From contig JAMYHL010000005.1 of NCBI GenBank assembly GCA_025531455.1, positions 372,001-436,000 on the forward strand: a stretch of 64,000 nucleotides of DNA, given 5' to 3'. A program made the translations under genes and the position numbers. This DNA comes from Apiotrichum sp. Y4204. Its lineage: Eukaryota > Basidiomycota > Tremellomycetes > Trichosporonales > Trichosporonaceae. Shown here piece by piece: positions 1 through 11,147 of this stretch. Numbering within the stretch: position 1 is the first letter of the stretch; each line of letters starts with the position of its first letter. The notes beneath the pieces were generated by a model. It worked only from the letters and a program-made list of their open reading frames with translations. It made no database searches and was not told where the DNA came from.

Positions 1-259
1 GCCCTCACCACCGCGCCTCACCGCTCCCGGCTTACCTTGGGGCTATTCCTCGCTCCCTTGATACCGTGCCAGATACCACCACCAATAGCGCCCATGGAGA
101 ACGCTCCTCCGAAGTCGTTCAGGATGACGTAGGGGCTGGGGTCAGCTGTGCGCTCGATATGAAGAGACGCCTGCACTGCGGCCTGTGCCGGGTCCGGAGG
201 GGCCATCATGCGCGCGCCGATACCTACCATGGGTCGCGGGAGTGGTCGGCGTGGGACAT
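1..259 (-). CDS. TIM17: Mitochondrial inner-membrane translocase subunit Tim17 (partial, 5' part)
   Basis: Tim17 is a channel-forming subunit of the TIM23 complex, which imports presequence proteins across the mitochondrial inner membrane. Seen: exon 1 runs 259-228 (ATG, then SHADHSRDP), a 92-nt intron spans 227-136 (GTAGGT ... CTGAC ... CCCAG), and exon 2 spans 135-36 (encoding [12 protein letters not shown] and [11 protein letters not shown]). A GTAAGC donor then opens an intron at 35 that leaves the window. Joining exons 1 and 2 gives the family's standard N-terminus, with acidic/His/Arg residues before [13 protein letters not shown]. An in-frame ATG at 230 would instead add an unrelated N-terminal stretch read from the intron, so 259 is chosen. 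The rest of the four-helix protein lies outside the window. Confidence 0.9.
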
Positions 260-872
260 GATGGGCGGACTTTTCGGGGGTGGTCTAGGATTTTAAGCGT
301 CCGTTTTTTCGGATGCGACTACTGGAAGCTGTTGTACACGAGCTGTGGAGGGGGTCTATGCGCCAAAATAAATCCAAGGTATCGAGTGCGCGTGCGACGG
401 CGATGGCGATGCCGGGGGATGTGGTGGTGAGCGGGAGATTAGTGGTGGTGTGCAGAGTAGAAGCGAAAGAAGACTACAACCGAGTCGCGGCGGGCGGCGA
501 AAAAGAAAAAAGCACTCTCCCTGTACCCCCGCACAGAACACGACGGAGCTTTGCGCGGAGTAAAAAGGGGGGGAAGAGTGGGGAAAGGGGGGCACGGATA
601 AATAATGTTCCATCCCATCCCAAGATTTCCATATCGACATGCGTCAGGACAAGAAACACAAGTGACGAGCAACAACATCAAGAACGATTGCATCGAACAA
701 GCATCTGTGCATCTCTCGATATCAGCCACTCATCAACATCCTCTCGGATACCCATCTCGCCGGACCAGCGTACCGCCGAACACGCGCACGAATACTGCAA
801 AACGGCCCCCTGAGCCGACCTTGAACTTGCCTCCCCTCCTGCTCTCCTCGACCTCCACCTCCACTCGCTGCC
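260..872. promoter_or_regulatory. Divergent intergenic region between TIM17 and RPB8
   Basis: This 613-base space separates two start codons that point away from each other, so it must hold both promoters. It has purine-rich runs around 560-600, the RPB8 side is pyrimidine-rich just before the ATG, and no TATA box stands out. Open frames here have no recognisable protein content. Confidence 0.5.
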
Positions 873-1526
873 ATGGACGAGCGCTCCAACATCATCTTCG
901 AGGACCGGTTTACGGTGTCGGTGCGTGTGGGATCATTGCCTGGGTGGCAGGCGAAGGGATGGATGGTGGAGAACTGTGCCGTGTGACATGAAACTGTAGT
1001 GGCTAGCCAGGTATACGATCTCTAGCCACTGGACCACCAACCCCCATCTCTCCTCCCGAACCCCTCCCGGAACATCCCCCACTAACGCCAGACCGTCGAC
1101 GAGGACGGGCGCAAATTCGACCGCGTGTCGCGCATCGTCGCCCAGTCGCGCGACCTGGACATGGAGCTGACGCTGGACATTGCGTGCGAGCTGTACCCGC
1201 TCGCGGCCGGGGAGGGGTTTTCGCTCGCGCTTGCGCGCAGCCTCAAGCCGGACGAGGCGGACGTGATGGATGCCGACGAGGACGCCGACGCCGAGACGCG
1301 TAAAGTCAAGCGCGACCTGTGGCGCGCCGACGACCAGGGGCTCGCCAACGACTACGACTATGTCTGCTATGGCAAAATCTACAAGTTTGACGACTCGCAA
1401 AAGGGCGACAACATGACCACTGCGTACTGCTCGTTTGGCGGCCTCCTCATGGCCCTTCGCGGATCGTACCGCCACCTCGCCAACGTCATTGTCGGAGAGA
1501 ATGTCTACCTCCTCATGCGCAAGTAG
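873..1526 (+). CDS. RPB8: RNA polymerase I/II/III shared subunit RPABC3 (Rpb8)
   Basis: Rpb8 is a small OB-fold subunit common to all three nuclear RNA polymerases. Exon 1 is 873-920 (MDERSNIIFEDRFTVS). The intron is 921-1091 (GTGCGT ... ACTAAC GCCAG), and exon 2 is 1092-1526, giving 160 aa against about 146 in budding yeast. Family landmarks are visible: ELTLDIACELYPL, LANDYDYVCYGKIYKF, YCSFGGLLM and the C-terminal NVYLLMRK. The extra length sits in an acidic loop (DADEDADAE) in the middle. The 171-nt intron is long for this window. The gene converges on STT4, with 178 bases between the stop codons. Confidence 0.93.
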
Positions 1527-1704
1527 AGGCACCGGCGCGTGTATAGTCATCAGATCATCAGATGCATGTACCATTACTCTAGACGGAAAGCAGAACGGGC
1601 AGGTTGGATAGGCGTGGCGTAACAACAGAAACAGTCGAACAGTCAACTCCGAACATTCCATTCCCTCTTGCAGTCCTCTACACCAAACTCTATCGACTTG
1701 AGAC

Positions 1705-4700
1705 TTAATACGGGATTCCGTTCTGGTACTTCTGGAACCCGTCGTAGATGTCACTCCGCATGTTTTCGTGGGCGTTCTTGATGACGCCCATCATGTAGTC
1801 TGCGGCCTGGCGTTCGCCGAGCTGCAGCTGGAAGCGATCACGGAGACGGCGGATCGTGCCCTCGCCCTTGAACGACGGCAGGCCCGTGCCGAGCATGAGC
1901 CCGACCGTGTCCACGAGCTGGTTGGCGTGCGGGCGGATCGCGAGGAACGCCTTGATTGTCAGGTCGGTGAACATCTTGTAGCCCTGCGAGTCGGCGCCGC
2001 CCATGAGCGCGACCATTTCGCGGTTGAGCTTGAACGACCCGGCCTCGAACTTGATTCCACCAGGGCCAATGTCGAAGAGGAAGCCAAAGTCGATGTGCAC
2101 AATGTGGCCCTCGCCATCGATCATGATGTTGCCGTTGTGGCGGTCCTTGATCTGGAGAATGTAGCAGGCCACAGAGTACGCCGCCATCGACTGGATAAAG
2201 TTGAGGCGGGCCTTCTGGAATGACACGGTGTCCACGCCGCCGTACTTGTCGATAAAGTACTCGACGAGGTCGTTGATCTGCGCACGGCCCATCTCGTCAC
2301 GCGACGTTGCGTTCGGCACCACGTCTATGACGCCGCAGCCGGGTGCTGTGGCCGTCACACGGTACGGGAACAGGTACATCGTGAGACCCAGCTGGGTGAA
2401 GACGTTCTTGAACATGGCGATCAGTTGCAGCGCGAGTACGTCTTGGCGACAGTCGTCGCCGACCTTGAAAATGGCCGACTGCCAGACGTCGTATGTCGTC
2501 TTTACCACCACGTCGTCGTCCGTAGCGTTGAGAGCCATACGCTCTTTGCGGACCTTGAACGTGGCCATGAACGGTGCCTTGGCGTGCGACTGGAGGGGAC
2601 GGCCAGACTTGCGGTCGAGGTCGATGACGACACCATCGGGGTTGGAAGGGAGATACACACCAATCTCGAGCTTGATCTTGGCCATCTCCTCGTCAATCTT
2701 AGCCTTCTTCTCCGGCTTGGTCTTCTTAATGTACGGCTTGAGCTTTCCGGAGATGCTAGTGACGTCCGCGAAGAAGCCAAACTCGCGCTCGTAGAACTGC
2801 GAAGCCTTGCCGCTAAGCGACGCCACAATCATGTCCACCATGCGGTCGAGTTGGGGCTTCATGCTATCCGGCTCCTCGCCATTGTCGTCCTTGTACGTGT
2901 TGGCCTTCATGTTCCAGATGATCTGGTGGCAGAACAACTGGGAGATCTTGGACGTCTCGAAGATGAACCGCTCTACGTAGCCCAGCGCATCCGAGCGCAG
3001 CGCCTGGACAACCTGAGGAACGAAGAAGAAGACGAGCTCAACAGGGTGCTGCTCCAAGACGCGCATGGCGTACTGCAAAATGATCGGGTTGTTGCCAAAG
3101 CGGGGCTGGAAGTAGTCGAGGGCCTCAATGGGAGGTACAGCATCCCATAGGAGCAGCCATTTGAGCCCACCGCTGATGGCTGGGTCATACTTGTTGCCGA
3201 TAAAGTATGACAGTGCCTCAGGAACGTGGATGACTGCCTTGGGGTTGGCGCGAACCAGCCGGACGATCTCATTCGTCACGGTCTGATACTTGAAGCGCTC
3301 GCCCATGTGGACAGCCACAGCCGGCTGCATCTTCCAAGCAGTGCGGACAAGGGGGGTCCACTCGTCGGCGCCAATCGTACCCTCCATGCCACCAGGAGGG
3401 GTAAGGCTTCGATCACGCGCGTTCGTGGGGTTGCTCCACACCAACAGGCGGTTGATCTCATTCTCAACCAGCAACTGCATGAGGCGAACCCGTTCACGGT
3501 GTTGAGAAACGTAGTCCTGCAGGGAGGTCGAACCGGGAACGAGCCATGCTGCAGCCCTGTCGGTCATTGAGCTTGTCGAGTGGTCACCACGGATGCGGTC
3601 CTCCGTTACCGCGTAAACAAAGTCCTGGAGAAGACGGATCTCAGCGCCAACCTGTATGCGGTTGCTGCCGAAGCTCCACTGCGGGCGGACAGCGAACCAG
3701 GCGAATGCCGCGCGATACAGGGCGTCACGGAATCGAAGCTCGAGAAGAGTCTCCATCCGGCTGGACGCCAGGATCTGGAAACCGAAAAGTAGCAATGAGA
3801 AGCGCACCTCACGCGCGAGCGGGTGGGTGCTCATGCGCTTGTATGCGTTGAGTGAGCGCAGCATTAGGCGCGCAAGAGACACCATAATGCCGCTGCTGCT
3901 GTATTTGACCGCCTGGAACTGAGAAGAGAGAATCTGAACAAGAAGCAGGTGGGGCATGAGGAGACGCTTCGCGCGCGACATCTCAACGTCCATCACAACC
4001 TTGTCGGATGGCGCGTATTCGATAGGCCGGACGAACGGGTCGTAGTAGTTCATGCTGGTGCTGAACAAACCCTTGCCCGCCTTGATGGTGCCAAGCCAGC
4101 CAGCGGATATCTCTCCTACAAGAGCCTTCTCCGCCTCAGGGCGTTGACGCACGAGCCACGTCCAGGCATCAACACCGGCAGCTATCGCCAGGGGTGTGAA
4201 TGTCTTGATGGGAAGATCCACAACCTGATGCAGGATGTCGGCGTCGATCTGAGGCGAGGCAATGAGAGCAGACACGCCACGCAAAAGCAGTCGCCGCATC
4301 TCCGGCACGGTGAGCTGGTCTTTCGTGTTGACCTTCGCGATAGCTGCAGACATTTGCTGCTGGAAAGCGAGGCGTTGTTCAAAGGACGACTCTGCAGGGG
4401 ACGTCTTCTGCAGGCTGCTGAGACCTGAAGGTTAGAGAGAAACAATAAATTGTGGCTTACCTTCGCGAATAACGTGTCGCGCGCCAGCGAGTTCTCCATC
4501 GTAGTAGTTCTTCGCCGCAAACTGGCTTGCAACAAGGTTTGAGCAATCGCTCTGCCAGCCGCCTATGACCGGCATTATTGTCTCCTGACGGTCGAGACGC
4601 GAAATGACCTTGGAATAGTGGAGAGCAACTCCAGCGCCCATCTCGACGCTGTCGACGAGGAGCACGTCGCGAGACTCGTTCAAGTACGACTGGAGCGTCG

Positions 4701-7700
4701 ACTGCACTTCAATGGGAGCACGCGAGATGGCAAGCGTGAGCCAGCGCTGGACGACGCTGTACAGCTGCTGTGTGATCTCATTGCGGACAGTGTAGTCGTC
4801 CGTGAGCTCAAGGGTGAGGTTCATCTTGTCCGAGCTAAAGTGGTGGATAGGGTAGTACTGTTATTAGTCTTGGCACGCATACACCTCGCCACGATGCGAT
4901 ACTCACCTCATCGGTGTACTGCATCTCGCAAGAACGGCGCATGAGAGTGAGGATTTCCAATAGCGTGAAGACCACCTTGCGGTGGCACATAAGCGATGAG
5001 AATGTCTCAATGATCTGTCGGGCGTAGTTAAGCGCGACCTCGCGCACCTTGCGCATACGGTGGGTGCAGGCCACGAGAATCTTGCACACCTCATCAGCGA
5101 CACCATCAGGCATGGTGTGGTCAACGGCCTCGCGGCTGAGTTCCTTGAGGAATATGATCGCGAGCTTATCGGACACGCCGGTGAGACATCCGACAACAGA
5201 CGGCGACTTGTTGATAGAGTGGTTGGAGAAATACTGCAACATGACAGAGGGATGAGAGCCCAGTGTGCGAGTTTCCTCCAGGTCGTGGATCGCCACCACA
5301 AGTGTGAGCTGCGGGGTGGTCATGTTGCGGATGTCTGACGAGAACTTTTGCGAGGGAAGCAGCTCGGACAGCGTACGGCGCATCCTGTTATGGATAGACG
5401 AAGCGAAATCCTTGCGCAGGGCGGTGTTGTATTCCAGCTCGCTGCCAATAAAGTCATTGGCGTTCTCGGGAACCAGTGGGGGCGTCTTCTTGGCGATAAT
5501 CGCCAGAGCACCCGCCTCGTGATCCGACAGTTGCGAGCGACCAGGTCGGCCGCTCAACCCGAAGACGACGCAGAGAAGCCACAAGTTGCGGAAAAGTGCG
5601 ACACACTCGGACGATGCGTCGATCTGGGGGTTGTAGTTTTCGTGCGACAGCAGTTCCGAAATAGGGATCAGCAGCGCCGCAAGACCCGCCTTCATGTCCT
5701 GCACACGTTTCTCGGCATCAACACGGAGATTGGCAAGCTTCTTTTGGTCGCGGTCACGCACATCGGCCGACATGGCGACGATCTGTATTTGTGTACCCTT
5801 GTCCACGAATAGGGTAAGCAGTTCCGTGAGGTAACCATCAGCCCCGTCCAGCCGCGTGCCGAGTCCCTTTGCCAGAGTTGTCTGGGCGGCAAGAACAGCG
5901 TTGGAAGAAGTCCGGGGGTCTTCTGGATGTGACGATCGAGAAAGCTGCGAGAAAGTACGATACACCTCGACCAAATCGGCATTGGAACCTGAGAGCGTGA
6001 GAGGAACCAGGTTGGTCACAATCGCCGACTCCGTGACGATGTCCACACCGCGAAGGCGCTGGAGAAGCATCGAGATTGCAAGGTGAATGATATCGTCCCG
6101 TCCTGTGTCAAGAGCAAGACGAGAAACAATCTCCACAGCAATTATTGAAACCTGTTGTTTCTGCTCCTCGGTCCGCTTGCCCGAGATGCCACCAAGAAGT
6201 GACTTGGCGTATTCGTTGCCAGACGAGTGCTGATTGAGAGGCATTGACCGCACCGACATGATTCCAGGTCCGATAGTCGTACCACCATGGGAGAGCACAC
6301 CAAGAAGTGAATACAGTGTGGACGAGATGGCGTCGTCGTTGGAGGACATTTCGATGCACATGGCCAAGCAGGTCGACGCAGCACAGACAGTGGGCGAGAT
6401 CTTCATGCCCGAGGAAGGCCCCTCGTTCTCGAGAGCAGGAATGGGGTTCATGAGCAGACGACGGAGATGGTGGGTGAGTCCAGTTCCAAGGTGAGGATTG
6501 CTTAGGAGGTCAGCGGACAGTAACGACTGGGAGAGACTCACTTGCGGACAATGATGGCAAGGCATACAAATGCCGCCTGAAGAATCCTGGCATCTCCAAC
6601 GACCGAGTTCTCGGCGAGGAGGTGCTTTAGGCGTGCAAGCTGCGCGCCATCTGCATCATTATCGATTATGCTTAGCAGATTAAGCATGTGCAGCACCGCG
6701 ACGGCGAGGTACAGTTCGTCGTCTGTGTAGTTGTCCGTAACGCTCAGAACCGTGTTACGCCGATCGGGAGAGAGAGAAAGCGCTGAACCTGACGGTGCCA
6801 GGTCGTTGAGCTCGTTCCACCATAGGAGTGCAAGCTTGGACGCGGTGTTTAGAACTGCTGTAGTATCGGGGGCTGGCTCATCGGGAGACTGCCTCAGGCC
6901 CAGATCGAGGGCTGGTTCGCGAAGGAGGGAGTTGGTCTGAGCAGTCCACACGGGCGAAACTTCATCGTCGTGAAGATGAGTGGACAGAGTCTCATCAACA
7001 AATGCGGCCTGCTGCAGCTCGGGAGCAGGAGTGAGAGCACGAGCAAGAAGAATATTGGCGACTTCTGTCACGAGAAGGGCGACAGCATGAGGCGTGGTTG
7101 GATGAGGAGCCGTGTTCCAGTCCGAACGAAGGAGAGGAGTGCGGGTTCCGGCGGCATCGCGAAGCGATTTGGCGAGGTGGGAAGGGGAACCGAGTGAGAG
7201 AACAGCTGCAAGGATCCTCGTGGTCACGGCTGCGCTGAACTCGGGAAGCGGAACGTGAGAGACGACGCTGTGGAAGACAGTGAGGATAACGCCTGCAAAG
7301 GTGAGTGCCCCTGTCATGAGCTTCTCAGCCTGCTCAAGGAGCTCGGCAAGAATCGCGCCTGCGTCGCCGGCCTGTGCCGGGCACGCCCAGCCGACCCACA
7401 ACACTGCCTTGACGAGTGCCTCGAGGAGGTTTGCATGCTGCATGGTCGTGGCAGAGTCGCGCGCCGAGGGTGAGGGGTCATCCCGCCGAGATGCCTGGCC
7501 GACAAGACCCCAGAGAAGGGAGTGGAGGCGGGGGAGTGCCGAGCCGAGATACGGCGCGGTCTGCGAAAGCGATGTGACATAGTGGGCATACGAAATGGCG
7601 TGGTTGATTTCGAACTCGGACTAATGACCATGTCAGTGGAATGTTCGCGACGACATGCATACCCAGCACTCGGTATCCGTAGCTTCGGGCAGGCCGTCAA

Positions 7701-8173
7701 TGATGACGGCAATGGGTCCCTCATCAACGCTGGCGTCCGGTGCGGTCGAGGTTGCGAGGTTTCCAGCCAGTGCGCTCAGAATCTCCAGCTGGAGGGGCTC
7801 GTCGAGGCTACGAAAGCATGTCAACACGCTGTGCGGTATGGAACGTGTTCTCTTGCTGTACGTACCAGTCCATGGTGAGATGCGCTCGTTCGACGTGTTT
7901 TACCACGAATGGTATAGGTGTTGTCGATGAGAGCGAGTAGAAGGGTGAATGACTGCCTGCGGTGGGGAAAGTAATGTCGGGATAATGGGAAGGCTGTTGC
8001 TGATTCTCCCAACATGAGCTGCGGTCAACAGTCAGTCTCCCGGTCTCCGAGGCGGCTGCCAATGCTCTGCACAGTGGGGCGGAATGCCAGACGGGTGTAG
8101 GCTGCGGTGGCGGGAGTGTGGACCAAAGTGGGTGATCGTCGTCGTCATCAGATAACGGGACCAAAAGTTGCAT
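1705..8173 (-). CDS. STT4: Phosphatidylinositol 4-kinase alpha (Stt4 type)
   Basis: This large lipid kinase makes PI4P at the plasma membrane. Exons on the minus strand: 8173-7866, 7807-7663, 7620-6542, 6500-4907, 4857-4461 and 4424-1705. They sum to 6243 nt, 2080 aa (yeast Stt4 is 1900). Introns are 58, 42, 41, 49 and 36 nt, each GT-AG with a CTRAC-like branch site. The last exon has the catalytic region: GDDCRQD, DRHNGNIM (near residue 1937) and the activation motif HIDFGFLFD. The long N-terminal part is helical solenoid, as in the family. At intron 4 the acceptor is placed at ACAG/TACTAC (exon from 4857), because the nearer TTTAG breaks the frame. The start at 8173 is the least certain point; the first 100 residues are poorly conserved. 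It faces the RBM18-like gene across 108 bases. Confidence 0.93.
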
Positions 8174-8281
8174 TTAGAGTCAGCTGGTGGCGATCAGCAA
8201 CCATTCGTCTACTTTCAAGCTTGACATCTCTTTCTCTTGTCCGTCCTCTATCCTCGTTCTCTTCGTCGTTCGTTGACACAC

Positions 8282-9203
8282 ATGGCTTCCTCGCAACCCT
8301 CGTCCTCGACCTCTACCGCAGGAGGCAAACCTGATCGTCTGTTCGTCGGCAACCTCGCGCCCAATGTAGACGAGTACACTCTTGTCCAAGTCTTCTCGAA
8401 ATACGGCAAAATCACAAAGCTCGACGTCATGTATCACAAGACCGGGCCACTCAAGGGGAAATCGAGAGGATATGCGTTCATTGAATACTCTAGCAAGGAT
8501 GTGAGCAGATCATCTGGACAGGACACTGCCAAATTAGATGCTGACACCAGGACGCGCTCAAAGCCCTTGTCAAGCTTCATGACAGACTCCTCCGCGGCCG
8601 CAAGCTGGTTGTCACCTATGCGAATGCAGTAAGTCACACTCATCTGTATCTCCTATTAACTTTGTAGGCTCCGCCAGATGACTACATGAACCCCAAGGGG
8701 CGCAGGATAGGCAGCGATGCCGCCAAGCCCACGACCCTATCGCTTCTGAAAGCGAAGAACCGCCCTCAGACGTGAGTTTCTCTGTGCTTGCTATGCTGAC
8801 CCCCAGTGCCGAAGCGCAGATCGCCGCTATGGAAGCGAAGCTTGCCTCGATGTCGAAGCGTTCAAACCGGACACCAACGCCAGAGCCGGCAGGACGCGCA
8901 GAGGCGGACGCATTGGAGGCGGAGATAATGAAGGAGCTCAATGCCGCAGCAAGTGTCGACAACAAGGAGACATCCGAGGGCGGGTCCAAGGGAAAGGAAG
9001 GATCTGCAACACGTGAAAGCAGTCAAGCCCGAACACGATCCCCAACGAAATCGTCCACCCCAACATCACATCACACCCCGGCCCGTTCCGCCAGCCCTCC
9101 CGCAAAGCGCCGTCGACCGGAAGATGACAAGTCTCGCACCCGGAGAGAGGAGTTTGAACGTGGCCTGGCGGGTCTTCCCAAAAAACCGGCATTTTCAAGC
9201 TAA
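8282..9203 (+). CDS. RBM18-like single-RRM RNA-binding protein
   Basis: Exons are 8282-8500, 8551-8628, 8668-8771 and 8807-9203, giving 265 aa. Introns of 50, 39 and 35 nt all carry good GT...AG signals. One RRM spans roughly residues 17-100, with RNP2 (RLFVGNL) and RNP1 (KSRGYAFIEY). It is followed by a KLVVTYANA strand and PPDDYM, which resembles the RBM18 family. The C-terminal half is charged and Ser/Pro/Arg-rich (SPTKSS, PAKRRRPEDD), suggesting a nuclear protein. The exact RNA target cannot be read from the sequence. It starts 108 bases from the divergent STT4 start. Confidence 0.85.
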
Positions 9204-9431
9204 TGGCATCAGTTGAGATACGTATTGTACGGTATGTATTATAGATCAGGCGGCCAAGCGCGGCGATACAGCTCACATCTTCCTGGACGGCTCTCAGCTC
9301 TCCGTTCATGCGTCACTCTTACCTTGCGACCGGTCTTCCTTTTCTCTGTCTCCTTTAACGACTTACAGACCTACAGGCGAGGCCTCGCGAACTCAGGATC
9401 GGTTCTCCGGCGCCGGAATTTGTTCGGAAAT

Positions 9432-9516
9432 GGAGACATAGCTCAGCTGGGAGAGCGAGCGACTGAAGCTCAGTCATCAAATCGCTAGGTCGGGTGTTCG
9501 ATCCACCCTGGCTCCA
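9432..9516 (+). tRNA. tRNA-Phe (GAA) with a 12-nt intron
   Basis: The cloverleaf reads as a D stem GCTC/GAGC, anticodon stem AGCGA/TCGCT and T arm GGGTG-TTCGATC-CACCC with discriminator A. Anticodon GAA is at 9465-9467. A 12-nt intron (9469-9480) sits one base after the anticodon, the canonical site, leaving 73 nt. A five-T run at 9521-9525 fits a Pol III terminator. The acceptor stem has one mismatch, A5 against G68, shared with the second copy at 10327-10428. Confidence 0.93.
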
Positions 9517-9936
9517 TACCTTTTTCAAGAGAGCGGCGAGGCGGACTGGAGTGTTGTTGGGCGAACGGAATCGCCGGAATGACTGAAGGATACGGACAAA
9601 TGGCGCTTTGAAGTCACGGTCCGACGTGAAACATTGTGAACCCGATTTTGTTGAGGGTTTAGCAAGCTAACAACCAGGCGCCAGGCGAGGAGGAGGTCTC
9701 GCTCCACGTCTAACGTTCGCCTGTCTACTCCTCTCGGAGTTCCGTGCACGCATTGTCTGCGACGGCAAGTGCTGTGGATGGACAGCTTTCCCCTTTGGGC
9801 AGTACTCGTTGGATCCTTGATCAAAGTCTCTCTACTTGCCCCTCCGTGATCTTCGCCCCTTCCTCGACGTCCTCGCGCCCACGTGCTTCCCGCCACGAAG
9901 AAAAAGGAGGCTGAGGAGCTCACGCTCCATGGCTTC
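9517..9936. other. Spacer between tRNA-Phe and tRNA-Gln genes
   Basis: These 420 bases separate tRNA genes on opposite strands. Apart from the Pol III termination runs (T5 at 9521-9525, and A5 at 9901-9905 for the minus-strand tRNA-Gln), nothing was recognised. Confidence 0.5.
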
Positions 9937-10027
9937 AGGTCCCACTGGGAATCGAACCCAGATTACAAGAACGACAACCGTTGAAGGGCATCAGAATCTT
10001 ATGTACTAACCGTTATACGATGGAACC
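9937..10027 (-). tRNA. tRNA-Gln (CTG) with a 19-nt intron
   Basis: Read on the minus strand, the acceptor stem is GGTTCCA/TGGGACC, the anticodon stem TAAGA/TCTTG and the T arm CTGGG-TTCGATT-CCCAG. The anticodon is CTG (9994-9992). A 19-nt intron (9990-9972) lies after position 37, leaving a 72-nt mature body. A T5 run follows about 30 bases downstream (9905-9901 on the plus strand). Confidence 0.9.
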
Positions 10028-10326
10028 GACATGTACGCTCGCGGCGCTGCTTCCTCGCCGATTTTCGGCGTCAGGAAGCCACGGAGAGCGAGGCCGACGA
10101 CATGGGAGGCAGAGAAGGATCGCAAGGACCGATACATTCGGTTTGCAGCCAAACAAATGAACTGGCGACTGTGAAAGTGAAAAACTCGCCGACGAGGACA
10201 CTTTCTCGCCCAGATCACCTTGCCTAGTCCCCCATCTTCCTCCAGAGGCATTCTGCCAGTTGCGCCAGATGCGCCGGACAAGCTGGGTATCGTAGCACGC
10301 CTCCCCCGGGTCGAAAAAGGGATGGT
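10028..10326. other. Spacer between tRNA-Gln and the second tRNA-Phe
   Basis: This is a 299-base spacer. An A5 run at 10314-10318 is the Pol III terminator of the minus-strand tRNA-Phe. No other feature was recognised, and the flanks show no obvious similarity to the first tRNA-Phe copy beyond the tRNA itself. Confidence 0.45.
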
Positions 10327-10428
10327 TGGAGCCAGGGTGGATCGAACACCCGACCTAGCGATGATCTTGCCTATGCAGATCGGGAACTGAACTTCAGTCG
10401 CTCGCTCTCCCAGCTGAGCTATGTCTCC
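10327..10428 (-). tRNA. tRNA-Phe (GAA) with a 29-nt intron
   Basis: This is the second tRNA-Phe, inverted relative to the copy at 9432. The two mature 73-nt bodies appear identical, but this intron is 29 nt with an unrelated sequence, inserted at the same place after position 37. It carries the same A5/G68 acceptor-stem mismatch. The T5 terminator lies at 10318-10314. Confidence 0.93.
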
Positions 10429-11073
10429 GAACGCGAGGGCCGCGCGTGGCCGATCAGTGGCGATCCGATGATCGGGGGCGCTCGTAAGGTTCTGCAAAGA
10501 TGTGGTGGTGAATGCGGTACGGCTTGTGAGGCCTGCGTTTCCGGCGTCGACGTGTCGACCGCGCGGTTGCCGTTGAAGGAACTAGGTACCGGGTAGGCGG
10601 TGCTACACGCCACATGCCACTTTGAACATGGGCGGGTCCGCAATGTGTGTGATGTCGGCCAGAGCATGCAGAGCACATGTCGAGTATACGAGTAACTCGG
10701 GTGCTTACATTCTTCTTGAAATGTTGCGCTATCTTGAAGATCTGAAAGAGCATGTCACTGATCACTGGCCCAACTTCTGTCAAATTCTGTCTCTATTGTA
10801 TCAGCGATTGCAGGTGGTGGCGCGGTGGCCGGCATGGGAATGATCGCCGCGCCCTTCGCACAGACCGTCTGGGAAGGGGTGAGTCAACCGATGGGGGACC
10901 GTTGTTATTTGCCACCGACCGAGTGCGAGGACAGGATATATATATATAAACAAGCATGTGTGAAAATGCAGGTTGTCTTCCTTTTTGCAAACACACACAC
11001 TCTCTCTCTTTCTCTTTCGCCTAGCCAGTCTCACACCATTCCCCGCAACAGCCATCAGGCCCATCAGTGACCA
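10429..11073. promoter_or_regulatory. Upstream region and 5' UTR of the F-box/LRR gene
   Basis: No supported gene lies in this 645-base stretch. A strong TATA element (TATATATATATAAA, 10937-10950) lies about 200 bases before the chosen ATG of the F-box gene. CT-rich dinucleotide runs (10998-11020) follow, typical of a fungal transcription start zone. An Ala/Gly-rich hydrophobic frame near 10815-10870 has no partner exons and was not called. Confidence 0.6.
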
Positions 11074-11147
11074 GTAAGTATCCCCTCCTAGCCTCTTTTA
11101 ATGTGGTTATCGACGTTGTTAACCATTCAGTGCTACACCCCGAGGGC

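Noticed and set aside
4834..4858. TTTAG acceptor in STT4 intron 4
   Set aside because: Using it shifts the frame; the upstream ACAG (exon from 4857) preserves the frame and adds conserved-looking residues.
9432..10428. CRISPR-like or mobile-element interpretation of the inverted tRNA-Phe repeat
   Set aside because: The repeated segments are complete tRNA genes with terminators, and no similarity extends beyond the tRNA bodies.
10780..10870. Hydrophobic Gly/Ala-rich frame (AIAGGGAVAGMGMIAAP)
   Set aside because: No start, partner exon or homologue could be found; too short to support a gene.
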